Shown here in pieces: positions 1 through 7,737 of a stretch of DNA of 43,410 nt (position 1 is its first letter; every line of letters begins with the position of its first letter). A model generated the notes under the pieces. It saw only the letters and a program-made list of their open reading frames with translations, searched no databases and was not told the DNA's origin. Position numbers and translations under genes: made by a program. This stretch comes from Candidatus Bathyarchaeota archaeon (GTDB lineage: Archaea; Thermoproteota; Bathyarchaeia; Bathyarchaeales; Bathycorpusculaceae), in contig JACAEK010000022.1 in the NCBI GenBank assembly GCA_013388895.1, positions 1 to 43,410 of the forward strand, read 5' to 3'.

Positions 1-240
1 AATGTTGACATTCCAAACGTTAACAAGCTTTCGCTTTATGGTCCAGATTTGATTAACACTTCGCTTTTCGGAGACTACTGCAAGCATGGCGACTTATGGT
101 ACGTGGTGGCAAGGTCTAAAGAATATGGCTATGTTGTGGGCTTAACAAGAGACGCCTCAGTAACAATCTTCAACCTAACCGACAAAGAGAAATATTTGGA
201 ATACGTGACAAAAGAGATTTACCAATTAACAATGAAGTAG
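1..240 (+). CDS. C-terminal part of an unknown protein (5' end outside window)
   Basis: The reading frame is open from base 1 to the TAG at 238-240, so this is the last 79 codons of a gene that begins upstream. A TTG at base 49 could serve as a start but nothing favours it over a longer protein. The visible part is soluble, rich in aromatic residues and ends in a lysine/glutamate-rich helix. The pattern of a short strand with WYVVAR, then VVGLTR and a final helix is loosely like the tail of a PH-like domain, but I do not recognise the family. It reads in the same direction as the zinc-ribbon operon, 71 bases upstream of it. Confidence 0.6.
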   Translation, partial: NVDIPNVNKLSLYGPDLINTSLFGDYCKHGDLWYVVARSKEYGYVVGLTRDASVTIFNLTDKEKYLEYVTKEIYQLTMK

Positions 241-311
241 ACATATTTGTTGATTAACCGTCCATAAAACTTTAAAGGTTCACACGCAGAAAATAACAAT
301 GTTGGATAATT

Positions 312-1559
312 ATGGCACGTTATCAAAATCTCGGAGTTGACACTGAAACTCTTTTAGAGAAACTGAAAGCTTCCATGGAAAAGCAAGGCTACAAAATAGA
401 ACGTGTTTTAACGGGTGAAGCCAGCTTTTTGGTAGAATATAAAAAGCCAGGTATGTTTGGAGCAAAAGAATCTCTGAATGTAAGAGGCGTGCCGGACGAT
501 TTTATGGTTATTGGAATCAACGAAAACAACCAAGAAATCTGGTTTATTGTTGAAGACGTTATCTTAGCTTCAGCCAAGAATCCACAAGCTTTCAAAAGCC
601 ACACAGAAACCGTAGTAACTCCGTCACAACCTGCGCCTGTAGCGCCAGCAATTGTGGCTTCTACAGTTCCCCAGCCACCTGCCCCGGTTCAAAAGCCTGC
701 TGAGCCACCACCTACAAACTGCAGCAGATGCGGCGCACCATTCAGTATCTCACAAGAAGACATTGCAATAACCTGCAGATACTGCGGCTTCACAGTGACC
801 ATAGCCACAAGAGAAGAAATTAAGAAGCATAGTATGTTGGAAAATCGCCTTTTCGCTCAACAGGCTGCAGAAGCAGCTAAAAAATATATGGATAAAGGCA
901 TTCTCAGAGTTGGCGTTTCAAGAGATGCCTCAATAACAAATGTGAAACTTCGTTATGTTCCCTTCTGGGTTTTCTCAGCCAGCGCTAACACATCTTTTAG
1001 AGGCACATCAGGTACAGGAATTGCAGGAGAAATCCACCAAGCACAAGAGGCAGTTGGCGACAAAAGATCAAGCGGATTCGCAAAATTTGGAAAACTGGTT
1101 CTCGCTGGAGCCAAAGCTTACGCCGAAATGCAGCAAAAAGACAGGAAACCACATGCAGTCGCTTATTCATTCTCAAACAATTACATTTGGCCAACAATAG
1201 CTAGACAAACAATGATTAGCGAAATAAACTACTACGATGTGCCAGCGGCAAAGAAAATTCCATTCGATGCAGGGAAAATACCTGCAGAGGCAGAGTTTCT
1301 TAACACTGAGTTAAATGAGGAAGAGGCTAAAATGAGGGTTCAGGCAGAAGTTGAAGCAAAAGAAAAATTAATCGCAAGCGGCAAAGTGGATTCTCTTGAA
1401 ATGTGCAGTACAAACATAGTTCTCGGCGAAGCTGAACTCGTGCATGCACCAGTCTGGTTTGTCCACTACACATTGAAAGGAGAAAATTACGTGATTGCCA
1501 TAGATGGTTGCGAGGGAAAAGTTTTAGGTGGAGGAAGACCACTATTCAAGTTCAAATAG
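312..1559 (+). CDS. Zinc-ribbon protein, first gene of an SPFH operon
   Basis: A 415-residue predicted cytoplasmic protein. Residues 1-90 form an alpha/beta domain, followed by a proline/alanine-rich linker (about 100-133), a zinc ribbon with CSRC and CRYC pairs (about 136-160), and a C-terminal domain of about 250 residues with many lysines and aromatic strands. There is no signal peptide or clear membrane span. It lies 12 bases before the helical protein and shares an operon with an SPFH protein. The layout recalls the Bacillus ydjG-ydjH-ydjI set, in which a zinc-ribbon protein and an SPFH protein are linked to membrane-stress PspA; that comparison is from memory and is inference. The ATG at 312 is the first in frame. 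The exact function is unknown. Confidence 0.8.
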   Translation: MARYQNLGVDTETLLEKLKASMEKQGYKIERVLTGEASFLVEYKKPGMFGAKESLNVRGVPDDFMVIGINENNQEIWFIVEDVILASAKNPQAFKSHTETVVTPSQPAPVAPAIVASTVPQPPAPVQKPAEPPPTNCSRCGAPFSISQEDIAITCRYCGFTVTIATREEIKKHSMLENRLFAQQAAEAAKKYMDKGILRVGVSRDASITNVKLRYVPFWVFSASANTSFRGTSGTGIAGEIHQAQEAVGDKRSSGFAKFGKLVLAGAKAYAEMQQKDRKPHAVAYSFSNNYIWPTIARQTMISEINYYDVPAAKKIPFDAGKIPAEAEFLNTELNEEEAKMRVQAEVEAKEKLIASGKVDSLEMCSTNIVLGEAELVHAPVWFVHYTLKGENYVIAIDGCEGKVLGGGRPLFKFK

Positions 1560-1571
1560 AAGGTTAAGAAA

Positions 1572-2105
1572 ATGTCAGAAAAAGAAAAAAAAACTATAGA
1601 GAAAGTCAAAGACAAGCAAGGAATACTAGACAAAATCCAAAACGTATTCACGTTCGGATACGCCACCAAAGAAGACTTGCGAGAACTAGACAAAAAACTT
1701 CGGGACTTCTATTACGCTGACTTCAAAAGCATGCGTCACAGGTGGGAAGAACTCTATTTAGCAGCGTTGAATGCTGGAAAAGCCACTGATGACTTCAAAA
1801 AAGTCATACAAATCATGGATAGAGTTGCCGAAAAAGTGAATCACGCAGATTATGGTTATGCGGGCTTGATGGATCGTAGAGGGCATATAAGGGAAACTGA
1901 ATTGGCGCGGGTTTTTAATTATGACAAAGACGTAAGCATGGATATCCAATCAATCATAGATGCAGTGAAAGACTTATACAATGATAGCCAAGCTGAAAAA
2001 TGGTCTGAAGCGGGGGCTAAAGCTAGGAACGTTAAATCCTTAATACTCGGTTTTGAGTCTAAATGGGATGGTCGAGAGAAGCAATTCAGGCCTATGGAGG
2101 TGTAA
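1572..2105 (+). CDS. Helical hypothetical protein between zinc-ribbon and SPFH genes
   Basis: A 177-residue, highly charged, mostly helical soluble protein; residues 1-60 are rich in lysine, glutamate and aspartate and could form a coiled coil (KEDLRELDKKLRDFYYADFK region). No signal peptide or catalytic motif is visible. It starts 12 bases after the upstream stop and ends 5 bases before the SPFH gene, so it is almost certainly co-transcribed with both. Its place suggests an accessory or adaptor role for the SPFH assembly. I do not recognise a named family. Confidence 0.75.
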   Translation: MSEKEKKTIEKVKDKQGILDKIQNVFTFGYATKEDLRELDKKLRDFYYADFKSMRHRWEELYLAALNAGKATDDFKKVIQIMDRVAEKVNHADYGYAGLMDRRGHIRETELARVFNYDKDVSMDIQSIIDAVKDLYNDSQAEKWSEAGAKARNVKSLILGFESKWDGREKQFRPMEV

Positions 2106-2110
2106 ATTGA

Positions 2111-3196
2111 ATGCCAATTATTGAACGTGTTGCGTGGGATTATGCTGGTGCCGAAGACATAGCGTATAGATTTCCAAAACTTACGCTCAAATTTGGAAGT
2201 CAAGTAATTGTTAAGGAAAATCAGTGGGGCGTCTTCTTCAGAGACGGTAAAGCCTACGACGTTTTTGGACCAGGAAGACACACTATTACGAGCAAGAATG
2301 TTCCGCTTTTGACTGCCGCTTTAAAAGCTGTAGGCATTATGGGCGACATATTCGACTGCGAAGTGGTATTCGTCAGCAATAGCCAATTCCGCGCCAATTT
2401 CGGCGGCACAGCATATTCAGCGCCCAGCGGAGACATAAAATACCAGGCTGAGTTGGGATTTTTTGGTTATATGCTTTACAAAGTTGAAGATCCGAAACTT
2501 TTTGTTGTGGAGTTTTTCGGTAACAAAGGAGCGAGCACTTCAAGAGACGTTGAAAACTACATTCGAGGATTCATAAACGAACGCATCATAAACGAGTTTG
2601 GCGGCTACGACATTTTCACAGTTGTAAAGAATGTGGATGCCACAACTGACAAAGTGACTTTGAAAATAAGCGACGAAGCAGCAAGAGTGGGCTTAAAAGT
2701 GATAGACTGCGTGTTCGAAGGCGTCAAGATTCCTGAAGAAGCCCGAAGATTCGCCTCTGGAATGGGCGCTCAGGCTATGGTGATGCAGTATATGAAGGAA
2801 ACAGCTACAGAGCTGAAGGGTTCTGAAGGTGGCGGTGCAGCAGCAGCTGGCTTAGGCGCTGGAATGGGTTTGACGATGCCTTATATGATGGCGCAGCAGA
2901 TGCAGCAAGGTCAGCAAGCCCAGCAAGTCGTGATTTGTCAGAGCTGTGGAGCCAAAAATCCTGTTGGGACGAAGTTCTGTGGAAACTGTGGCGCAAGTTT
3001 GACACCCGCAGCCAAAATTGCTTGTCCAAAATGCAAAACAGAGAATCCTGTAGGAACGAAATTCTGTGGAAATTGTGGTTCGCCTCTTGCGCAACAAGCT
3101 GAAAGCAGCGGTGCAGAAATTGCCTGTTCAAAATGTGGCACAAAGAATCCTGCTGGAACAAAGTTCTGTGGCAACTGCGGAGAAAAACTAGGCTAA
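2111..3196 (+). CDS. SPFH (band 7) domain protein with three C-terminal zinc ribbons
   Basis: A 361-residue protein. Residues about 30-245 look like an SPFH/virion-core-protein (YdjI-type) domain: an early segment with NQWGVFFRDGK and FGPGRHTI, and later a SDEAARVGLKV helix and EEARRFASGMGAQAM. A glycine/alanine and Q-rich stretch (about 255-285) has a possible hydrophobic patch (GLGAGMGLTMPYMMAQQ). Then come three near-identical zinc ribbons (about 290-360), each CxxCGxxNPxGTKFCGNCG. Family knowledge: SPFH proteins form ring-like oligomers on membranes and recruit partners. Inferred role: a membrane-associated scaffold working with the two genes upstream (spacing 5 bases). The zinc ribbons may serve protein contacts, since no DNA-binding context is apparent. 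Confidence 0.85.
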   Translation: MPIIERVAWDYAGAEDIAYRFPKLTLKFGSQVIVKENQWGVFFRDGKAYDVFGPGRHTITSKNVPLLTAALKAVGIMGDIFDCEVVFVSNSQFRANFGGTAYSAPSGDIKYQAELGFFGYMLYKVEDPKLFVVEFFGNKGASTSRDVENYIRGFINERIINEFGGYDIFTVVKNVDATTDKVTLKISDEAARVGLKVIDCVFEGVKIPEEARRFASGMGAQAMVMQYMKETATELKGSEGGGAAAAGLGAGMGLTMPYMMAQQMQQGQQAQQVVICQSCGAKNPVGTKFCGNCGASLTPAAKIACPKCKTENPVGTKFCGNCGSPLAQQAESSGAEIACSKCGTKNPAGTKFCGNCGEKLG

Positions 3197-3200
3197 GTAT

Positions 3201-3527
3201 CTAGTTTCTCTTTTTTCTTGTTCTTTCTATTTTCTTTAGTGGGAAGCCGCATCTTCTGCAAAATTTTATGTTGGATGGCATTGTGGTGCTGCATTTTGGG
3301 CATTGGATGGGCGGTGATGGATATAGGGCTTGACCGCATGTTCCGCAAAATTTGTTTTCGTTTGGGTTTGGGTTGCCGCATTTTAGGCAGATGATGACTT
3401 GTTTGATAGGCTTTTTTGTGGATGTCATGAGTTGCGCCATGTATTGTCCCATTGATAGGCCGATGGTTAAGCCAAGACCTGCAACGAATGCGTCGCTTAT
3501 GTCTAGTTTGCTCATATCAGTCGTCAT
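3201..3527 (-). CDS. Small double zinc-ribbon protein
   Basis: A protein of about 108 residues, convergent with the SPFH gene (4 bases between stops). An N-terminal hydrophobic/glycine-rich segment (AFVAGLGLTIGLSMGQYMAQLM) resembles the glycine-rich linker of the SPFH protein next door, and is followed by two CxxC...CGxCG ribbons and a lysine/arginine tail. It looks like a paralogue of the SPFH protein's C-terminal third without the SPFH domain. The reading frame is open further upstream (to 3587), but MTTDMSKLD at 3527, or the second Met at 3515, gives a more natural N-terminus; no strong ribosome site decides between them. Confidence 0.65.
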   Translation of the reverse strand: MTTDMSKLDISDAFVAGLGLTIGLSMGQYMAQLMTSTKKPIKQVIICLKCGNPNPNENKFCGTCGQALYPSPPIQCPKCSTTMPSNIKFCRRCGFPLKKIERTRKKRN

Positions 3528-3748
3528 CAAGATAAGGAAACGTGGCATCAGAAAAATCTTACTGGGATTTGTCTTGCGTGTGCGCAACGCTTTCTATCCC
3601 CTCTATTTGGATCCTAGTATGTTTTATGAATTTGTGAATGGGTTACGTGGATAGTGGAGCTGGATTTGGTTAGGGACTTGTTTGCTGGATGTTTTTGGAT
3701 TTGGAAAGAATTAATAGAAAGAAAATTGAGTTCTATTGAGTGTACGGT

Positions 3749-3833
3749 GCAGCGGTCGCCGAGCCAGGTCAAAGGCGAAGGACTCAAGATCCTTTCCCGT
3801 AGGGGTTCGTCGGTTCAAATCCGACCCGCTGCA
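3749..3833 (+). tRNA. tRNA-Leu(CAA)
   Basis: The acceptor stem GCAGCGG (3749-3755) pairs with CCGCTGC (3826-3832), with discriminator A at 3833. The anticodon stem AAGGA/TCCTT (3778-3782, 3790-3794) encloses loop CTCAAGA with anticodon CAA at 3785-3787. A long variable arm (3795-3808, CCC/GGG stem) marks a class II tRNA. The T stem GTCGG/CCGAC (3809-3813, 3821-3825) has loop TTCAAAT. CCA is not encoded. No intron is seen. It reads UUG leucine codons. Confidence 0.95.
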
Positions 3834-3948
3834 CTAAGGCTTGCTATTGCGTTTGTTGTAGTTTGGTTGAACGATTGATGAGAAAGGTTTATTAAGACTT
3901 GCGACTTAATAGGCTGAAAAAATCAGATGACTTGAGGTGAATGAGAGG

Positions 3949-4062
3949 ATGAATAAGAAACGAAATGTTCGTGGGGAGAGGAAGGTTGAAGAAGTTAAAC
4001 TGGAGACGCTTATAGATAGTCCCGTTGTACATGAAATCTTCACCCGCAAAAAAACTACCTAA
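3949..4062 (+). CDS. Possible small basic protein (37 aa)
   Basis: A short frame beginning ATG at 3949 and ending TAA at 4060-4062. It is preceded by GAGGTGA and GAGAGG, either of which could act as a ribosome site. The product is rich in lysine, arginine and glutamate with no hydrophobic segment. I do not recognise it. The rest of the 353 bases between tRNA-Leu and nadA shows only a TATA-like GATATATG at about 4165-4172 that probably drives nadA. The ORF could be chance. Confidence 0.35.
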   Translation: MNKKRNVRGERKVEEVKLETLIDSPVVHEIFTRKKTT

Positions 4063-4201
4063 AAAGCAAGGCTTTTAACAGCCCAGCTTATGCAGCCCTA
4101 ACAATACTTTGTTTTTTCTGGTTTTGTTTTTGGCATTTTCGAAAAAGTTCACGATTTGATAAAGGATATATGCTTGTGTATGGTTAGTGCATTTTCACAA
4201 C

Positions 4202-5134
4202 ATGCTTAACAAGGCGAATATAGTGGCGTTAGCAGAAAAGATACTTGGGCTGAAGAAAGAGAAAAAAGCCATAATTTTGGCGCATAATTATCAGCGCCTA
4301 GAAGTTCAAGACATTGCAGATTATGTTGGCGACAGCATAGAGCTAAGTAGAAAAGCTATGAACGAACAAGAAGCCGAACTAATCGTTTTTGCCGCTGTGG
4401 ACTTTATGGCAGAATCAGCCGCCATACTCAATCCAAGCAAAAAGGTTTTGTTGCCAAGTCTAGGCGCGCGCTGTCCTATGGCACAGATGCTTACTGTGGA
4501 TGAGATAAAGCGTTGGAAGGTGCTTTATCCGCTTCTGCCAGTAGTGCTATACGTGAATACTTTAGCCTCTGCTAAGGCCTATTGCGACGTGTGTTGCACT
4601 TCGGCAAATGCTGTAGAAGTCATAGAATCGTTAGATGCTGAGACTGTGCTTTTCGGGCCTGACCGCAACTTAGCCGAATATGTTGAGAAAAAAACTGGCA
4701 AGAAGATTATTCCGATTCCTGAGCGGGGCTTCTGCCCAACACATTTGTTGTTTCAGCCCGAAGACGTGCAGTTGCTCAAAGCGAAACATCCGAACGCTGT
4801 TGCGTTGGTTCATCCTGAATGCAGCTTGGAAATGCGGGAAATAGCGGATTTTGTTGGGAGTACTTCGCAGATGTGTCGCTATGCAAGAGAAAGCAGTGCT
4901 CGAACGTTTGTTGTAGCTACTGAAGAGGGGCTTTTGCATCGTTTGAGGAAGGATAATCCTGATAAGCAGTTTATTTTAGCCTATGAAGGTGCTGTGTGCC
5001 CGAACATGAAGCTGACTACGCTTGAGAAGCTCTATGCAGCTTTAAAGGAAGAAAAGCATGTGGTTACGGTTCCAGATGCTGTGGCTAGACAAGGCAGAAA
5101 AGCGTTGGATAGAATGTTTGAAATAACAGCCTAG
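4202..5134 (+). CDS. nadA: Quinolinate synthase NadA
   Basis: A [4Fe-4S] enzyme that condenses iminoaspartate with dihydroxyacetone phosphate to quinolinate in de novo NAD synthesis. From the ATG at 4202 (310 residues) the family landmarks fall in order: LAHNYQ with His28, GDS with Ser45, Cys91 in GARCPMAQ, CTSANA near 132-137, Cys178 in FCPTH, HPEC at 204-207, and Cys266 in CPNMK. By spacing, Cys91, Cys178 and Cys266 match the three cluster ligands known from bacterial NadA. A GTG at 4187 would add five residues, but the TATA-like box at 4165-4172 puts transcription start close to 4190-4195, favouring the ATG. No nadB or nadC homologue is in the window. Confidence 0.95.
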   Translation: MLNKANIVALAEKILGLKKEKKAIILAHNYQRLEVQDIADYVGDSIELSRKAMNEQEAELIVFAAVDFMAESAAILNPSKKVLLPSLGARCPMAQMLTVDEIKRWKVLYPLLPVVLYVNTLASAKAYCDVCCTSANAVEVIESLDAETVLFGPDRNLAEYVEKKTGKKIIPIPERGFCPTHLLFQPEDVQLLKAKHPNAVALVHPECSLEMREIADFVGSTSQMCRYARESSARTFVVATEEGLLHRLRKDNPDKQFILAYEGAVCPNMKLTTLEKLYAALKEEKHVVTVPDAVARQGRKALDRMFEITA

Positions 5135-5139
5135 GCAAG

Positions 5140-5547
5140 CTAAATCGAGACAAACATTGTTTTGAGCATTTTTACTCCTCTTTTCGCGGCTAACTCGTCG
5201 CTTAAGCGGCGCACTTCTGTTGCGTTGCCTTTTACGGCTATGGCTTCCAGGCAGTCTCGTTCGCTCAGGTGAATGTGCATGGTTGAACAGATAATATGCG
5301 CAAAATGATGCTGAATATGGGTCAACGTGCTTTCTAAGTCTTTCACTTCGTGATCGTAAAGCAGCATTAGAACCCCTGCCTGTGTGCCTTTTTCTTCTTG
5401 AAGCCACTTCTTTTCGGAAACAAACAGCCTAACAGCATCTTGTACAGCCTTAGAACGATTCTCATAACCCATCTTGCCAATTATTGCATCAAAATCTTTC
5501 AGCAAATCAGGCGGAAACGTCACGCCCACACGAACTATTTTTGCCAT
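5140..5547 (-). CDS. nikR: Nickel-responsive regulator NikR
   Basis: A 135-residue ribbon-helix-helix repressor with a C-terminal ACT-like nickel domain. The N-terminal strand VRVGVTFPPDLLKDFD is followed by the RHH helices (NRSKAVQDAVR). The nickel ligands known from E. coli NikR (His76, His87, His89, Cys95) are matched exactly in spacing by HHFAH...MHIHLSERDC. The start at 5547 (MAKIVRV) is chosen because GAAGGGG precedes it by about five bases and the family starts here; the frame stays open to 5592. It is divergent from a putative transporter gene whose start region carries a repeated GTGTTAC, so it probably controls nickel uptake. Confidence 0.93.
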   Translation of the reverse strand: MAKIVRVGVTFPPDLLKDFDAIIGKMGYENRSKAVQDAVRLFVSEKKWLQEEKGTQAGVLMLLYDHEVKDLESTLTHIQHHFAHIICSTMHIHLSERDCLEAIAVKGNATEVRRLSDELAAKRGVKMLKTMFVSI

Positions 5548-5649
5548 ACATGCCCCTTCACTCATAGGTTTAAGACGATTACCATAAAACATTTGTTCTT
5601 ACAAATCGCGCTTGTCTTTTTGAAAGAGTAAGCTTTTTATTCGGATATG

Positions 5650-5677
5650 GTGTTACCAATGTGTCAAAAGGTGTTAC
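5650..5677 (+). promoter_or_regulatory. Candidate NikR operator: GTGTTAC direct repeat
   Basis: GTGTTAC occurs at 5650-5656 and again at 5671-5677, 21 bases (two helical turns) apart and in the same orientation (GGTGTTAC if one base more is counted). It lies just downstream of a TATA-like TTTTTAT (5634-5640) and immediately before the TTG start at 5681, so bound protein would block transcription. From memory, some NikR sites outside enterobacteria use GTGTTAC half-sites, normally inverted; here they are direct, which is unusual. Confidence 0.45.
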
Positions 5678-5680
5678 TGT

Positions 5681-6226
5681 TTGGCTTATTTCACAAGCAA
5701 ACAAGTCGCCGCCATAGCCATAAGCGCAGCTCTGTACGGCGTACTAAGCGCATATATCGCGCCAATCTTCTGGAACGCAACGCATCTGCCATTCTTCTGC
5801 GACACTTTAGGCATGTTCGCTTTCATCCTCGTCTTATGGTGGGTCAGAAAATTCGGAGCAGTAACCATGACTGGCATAATTGCCACAATTGTAACTTTAA
5901 CATTTAACCCATATTCAACCCAATTCTTCGGCTTCACAGTCGCAAGCATAGCATTTGACATATTAACAAAGCTTATTGGATACAAGAACAGTCTAGAAAA
6001 ACCAAAGCTAAGCGTAGTAAGCTTACTCTGCGCATCATTCGTTTCCACAGGCATAGCAGGCGTTATAATAGGCTACGTTTTCATGAACCCCGCATTCCTT
6101 GCAGCATTATTCGGAAGCATAGCCTTCTTCGCATTGTTGCACGCAGCAGGCGGAGTAGCCGGCGCCATAATAGGAATCATTCTAACAAAAGCACTTACAA
6201 CAAGGATTAATCTGCAGAAGATGTAA
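5681..6226 (+). CDS. Putative ECF-type transporter substrate-binding (S) subunit, probably metal uptake
   Basis: A 181-residue integral membrane protein with about five to six hydrophobic helices. The N-terminus (KQVAAIAISAALYGVLSAYIAP) is typical of S components of energy-coupling factor transporters, which start with a short charged segment and an AxxAALYxVL helix. The start is TTG at 5681; no ATG exists in frame upstream and the helix begins right after it. The gene is divergent from nikR with a putative operator at its start, and is followed 3 bases later by an FmdE-like gene. Nickel is the inferred substrate; another metal or cofactor remains possible. No ECF ATPase or T subunit is in the window. 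Confidence 0.6.
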   Translation: MAYFTSKQVAAIAISAALYGVLSAYIAPIFWNATHLPFFCDTLGMFAFILVLWWVRKFGAVTMTGIIATIVTLTFNPYSTQFFGFTVASIAFDILTKLIGYKNSLEKPKLSVVSLLCASFVSTGIAGVIIGYVFMNPAFLAALFGSIAFFALLHAAGGVAGAIIGIILTKALTTRINLQKM

Positions 6227-6229
6227 GCA

Positions 6230-6673
6230 ATGAAAACAAAAATTGAAACTGATTTGAAGAAACTAGTAGAGAAAGCCGCAGACTTTCATGGACACCTAGG
6301 TCCTTTTCTAGTCATCGGAGTTAAAATGGGAAAACTCGCAAAAGAGACCCTAAACACCAAGGAAAAAATAATATCTGAAGTGACTGCCAAAACTCCTCTT
6401 TTGACTCCCTTCTCATGCATTCTCGACGGCATCCAAGCCACAACCAACTGCACTGTAGGAAATCAAAAACTCAAAATAGAAAATTCCCAAAAAGAAATCG
6501 CGGCACGCTTTAAACTGCAAAACTCGGACGACTCATTAGAAGCGACAATTAACCCAAAAGTGATAGAGGATATCGTGAATAAGTTGTCTTCAGGCGTCTC
6601 CAACGAAGAACTCGCTTGGGAAATTGCAGCTATGCCAGAAAATCAATTATTTAAGATAAATAGGAAATGCTAA
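6230..6673 (+). CDS. FmdE-family protein
   Basis: A 147-residue protein with the FmdE N-terminal signature FHGHLGPF at 19-26, then CILDGIQATTNC (Cys63, Cys74), which matches the family's conserved C...DxxQ...GCT region, although Gly before the second Cys is Asn here. FmdE proteins were named for formylmethanofuran dehydrogenase, but stand-alone versions are widespread near metal transporters and are thought to bind metal. The C-terminal zinc ribbon of longer family members is missing. It is cotranscribed with the ECF-like gene (3-base gap), consistent with metal handling under NikR. Confidence 0.75.
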   Translation: MKTKIETDLKKLVEKAADFHGHLGPFLVIGVKMGKLAKETLNTKEKIISEVTAKTPLLTPFSCILDGIQATTNCTVGNQKLKIENSQKEIAARFKLQNSDDSLEATINPKVIEDIVNKLSSGVSNEELAWEIAAMPENQLFKINRKC

Positions 6674-6709
6674 AATTATGGCAATCCACCATTCTTGCGA
6701 AGATCAGGC

Positions 6710-7153
6710 ATGAAAGACTTAGACATTGCCAAACAACGCCTAAAAGAAAACAACTTAACTATGTCCATTGTAAAAAACGGCAAAACAATCTTCGAAAATT
6801 CTTCTCATGGAATTTCTGGTTTTCTAGAAGCAATTGAAAAACGCAGTGACACGCTTAAAGGAGCTTCAGTTGCTGATAAAATCACTGGAAAAGCAATCGC
6901 ACTGCTCTGCGTCTACTCAAAAGTCAAGGCAGTTTACGCGGTCATTTTGAGCAAAAAAGCAAGGACGTTACTCGAAAAGTATAAGGTTTATCATGAATGG
7001 AATAAACTAGTTGAGAACATACTCGACACAAGCGGGACAGACAAATGCCCATTCGAAAAATTAGCTGATGAAATTTCAGATCCAGAAAATGCCTACGGAA
7101 AGCTTAAGGCTCTACAAGTCAGTCTGAAACACTGCAAAGATGAAAGCAAATGA
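6710..7153 (+). CDS. DUF1893 family protein
   Basis: A 147-residue soluble protein of the DUF1893 family, recognised by MKDLDIAK...NLTMSIVKNGK, HGISGFLEAIE, GASVADKITGKAIALLCVY and the C-terminal GTDKCPFEKL. The internal GKAIALLCVY...VKAVYAVILSKKA pattern is characteristic. The biochemical role is unknown. The ATG at 6710 is preferred over a TTG at 6695 because known members begin MKDLxxAK. Its stop overlaps the start of the thioredoxin gene (ATGA at 7150-7153), so the two are translationally coupled. Confidence 0.8.
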   Translation: MKDLDIAKQRLKENNLTMSIVKNGKTIFENSSHGISGFLEAIEKRSDTLKGASVADKITGKAIALLCVYSKVKAVYAVILSKKARTLLEKYKVYHEWNKLVENILDTSGTDKCPFEKLADEISDPENAYGKLKALQVSLKHCKDESK

Positions 7154-7581
7154 ATGGTGAACACGAACAGTTTATATCTGAAGATGTGGAACTGAAACGT
7201 ATCAGAATGAAAAGGCTTAAAGAACTCATGGAACAAAAAGAGAAAAAGCAGGAGAGAAACATGGAACCACATCACGTAACAGATTCAAACTTCAACGAAA
7301 TAGTCAACAAAAATAACCTAGCCTTAATCGACTGCTGGGCGCCCTGGTGCGGACCCTGTCAAGCTCTAGGCCCCACAATCGAGGAACTGTGCGCACAGTA
7401 TGCGGGAAAAGTGCTCATAGGAAAACTTAACGTGGATGAGAACCCGGAAATTACTGAGCAATTCCAGATTTTCACTATACCCACAATGCTGGTAATGAAA
7501 GATGGAAAAGAAGTTGAAAGAATCGTCGGACTATGTCCAAAAAACCACATCGAAACAGTCTTGAAAAAGCATTTAAGATAA
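7150..7581 (+). CDS. trxA: Thioredoxin with charged N-terminal extension
   Basis: A 143-residue protein; residues about 40-143 are a complete thioredoxin fold with WCGPC (Cys67, Cys70), the cis-proline segment TIPTMLVMKDG and the C-terminal helix. It reduces disulfides in the cytoplasm. The first 38 residues form a highly charged helix (LKRIRMKRLKELMEQKEKK). The ATG at 7150 overlaps the previous stop, favouring the long form; an internal ATG at 7261 preceded by GGAG would give a standard-length thioredoxin of 106 residues. Either or both could be used. Last but one gene of the transporter-FmdE-DUF1893 run. Confidence 0.9.
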   Translation: MNGEHEQFISEDVELKRIRMKRLKELMEQKEKKQERNMEPHHVTDSNFNEIVNKNNLALIDCWAPWCGPCQALGPTIEELCAQYAGKVLIGKLNVDENPEITEQFQIFTIPTMLVMKDGKEVERIVGLCPKNHIETVLKKHLR

Positions 7582-7591
7582 GGGAAAACAC

Positions 7592-7732
7592 ATGAATATT
7601 CCAGAACGCAGAATAATAGGCGCCTTATTACTTCTTCTAGGAGTTACCCTCCTAACCGTAGCCACATATACAGGTCAACTAAGCACTGTTATTGAAATGC
7701 TGAAAAACGCCTTCAGCCCAGCTATATCATAA
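7592..7732 (+). CDS. Small single-span membrane protein (46 aa)
   Basis: The short frame from ATG 7592 to TAA 7730-7732 encodes 46 residues: a basic N-terminus (IPERRIIG), one hydrophobic helix (ALLLLLGVTLLTVATY) and a short tail. AAGGGAAAA just upstream is a plausible ribosome site, and the gene begins 11 bases after the thioredoxin stop in the same direction. The sequence looks protein-coding by composition and by the positive-inside pattern. Function unknown. Confidence 0.6.
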   Translation: MNIPERRIIGALLLLLGVTLLTVATYTGQLSTVIEMLKNAFSPAIS

Positions 7733-7737
7733 AACCA

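Noticed and set aside
3654-3878. A 74-codon open frame across the tRNA-Leu region
   Set aside because: It reads straight through a well-formed tRNA gene and its product has no protein-like pattern.
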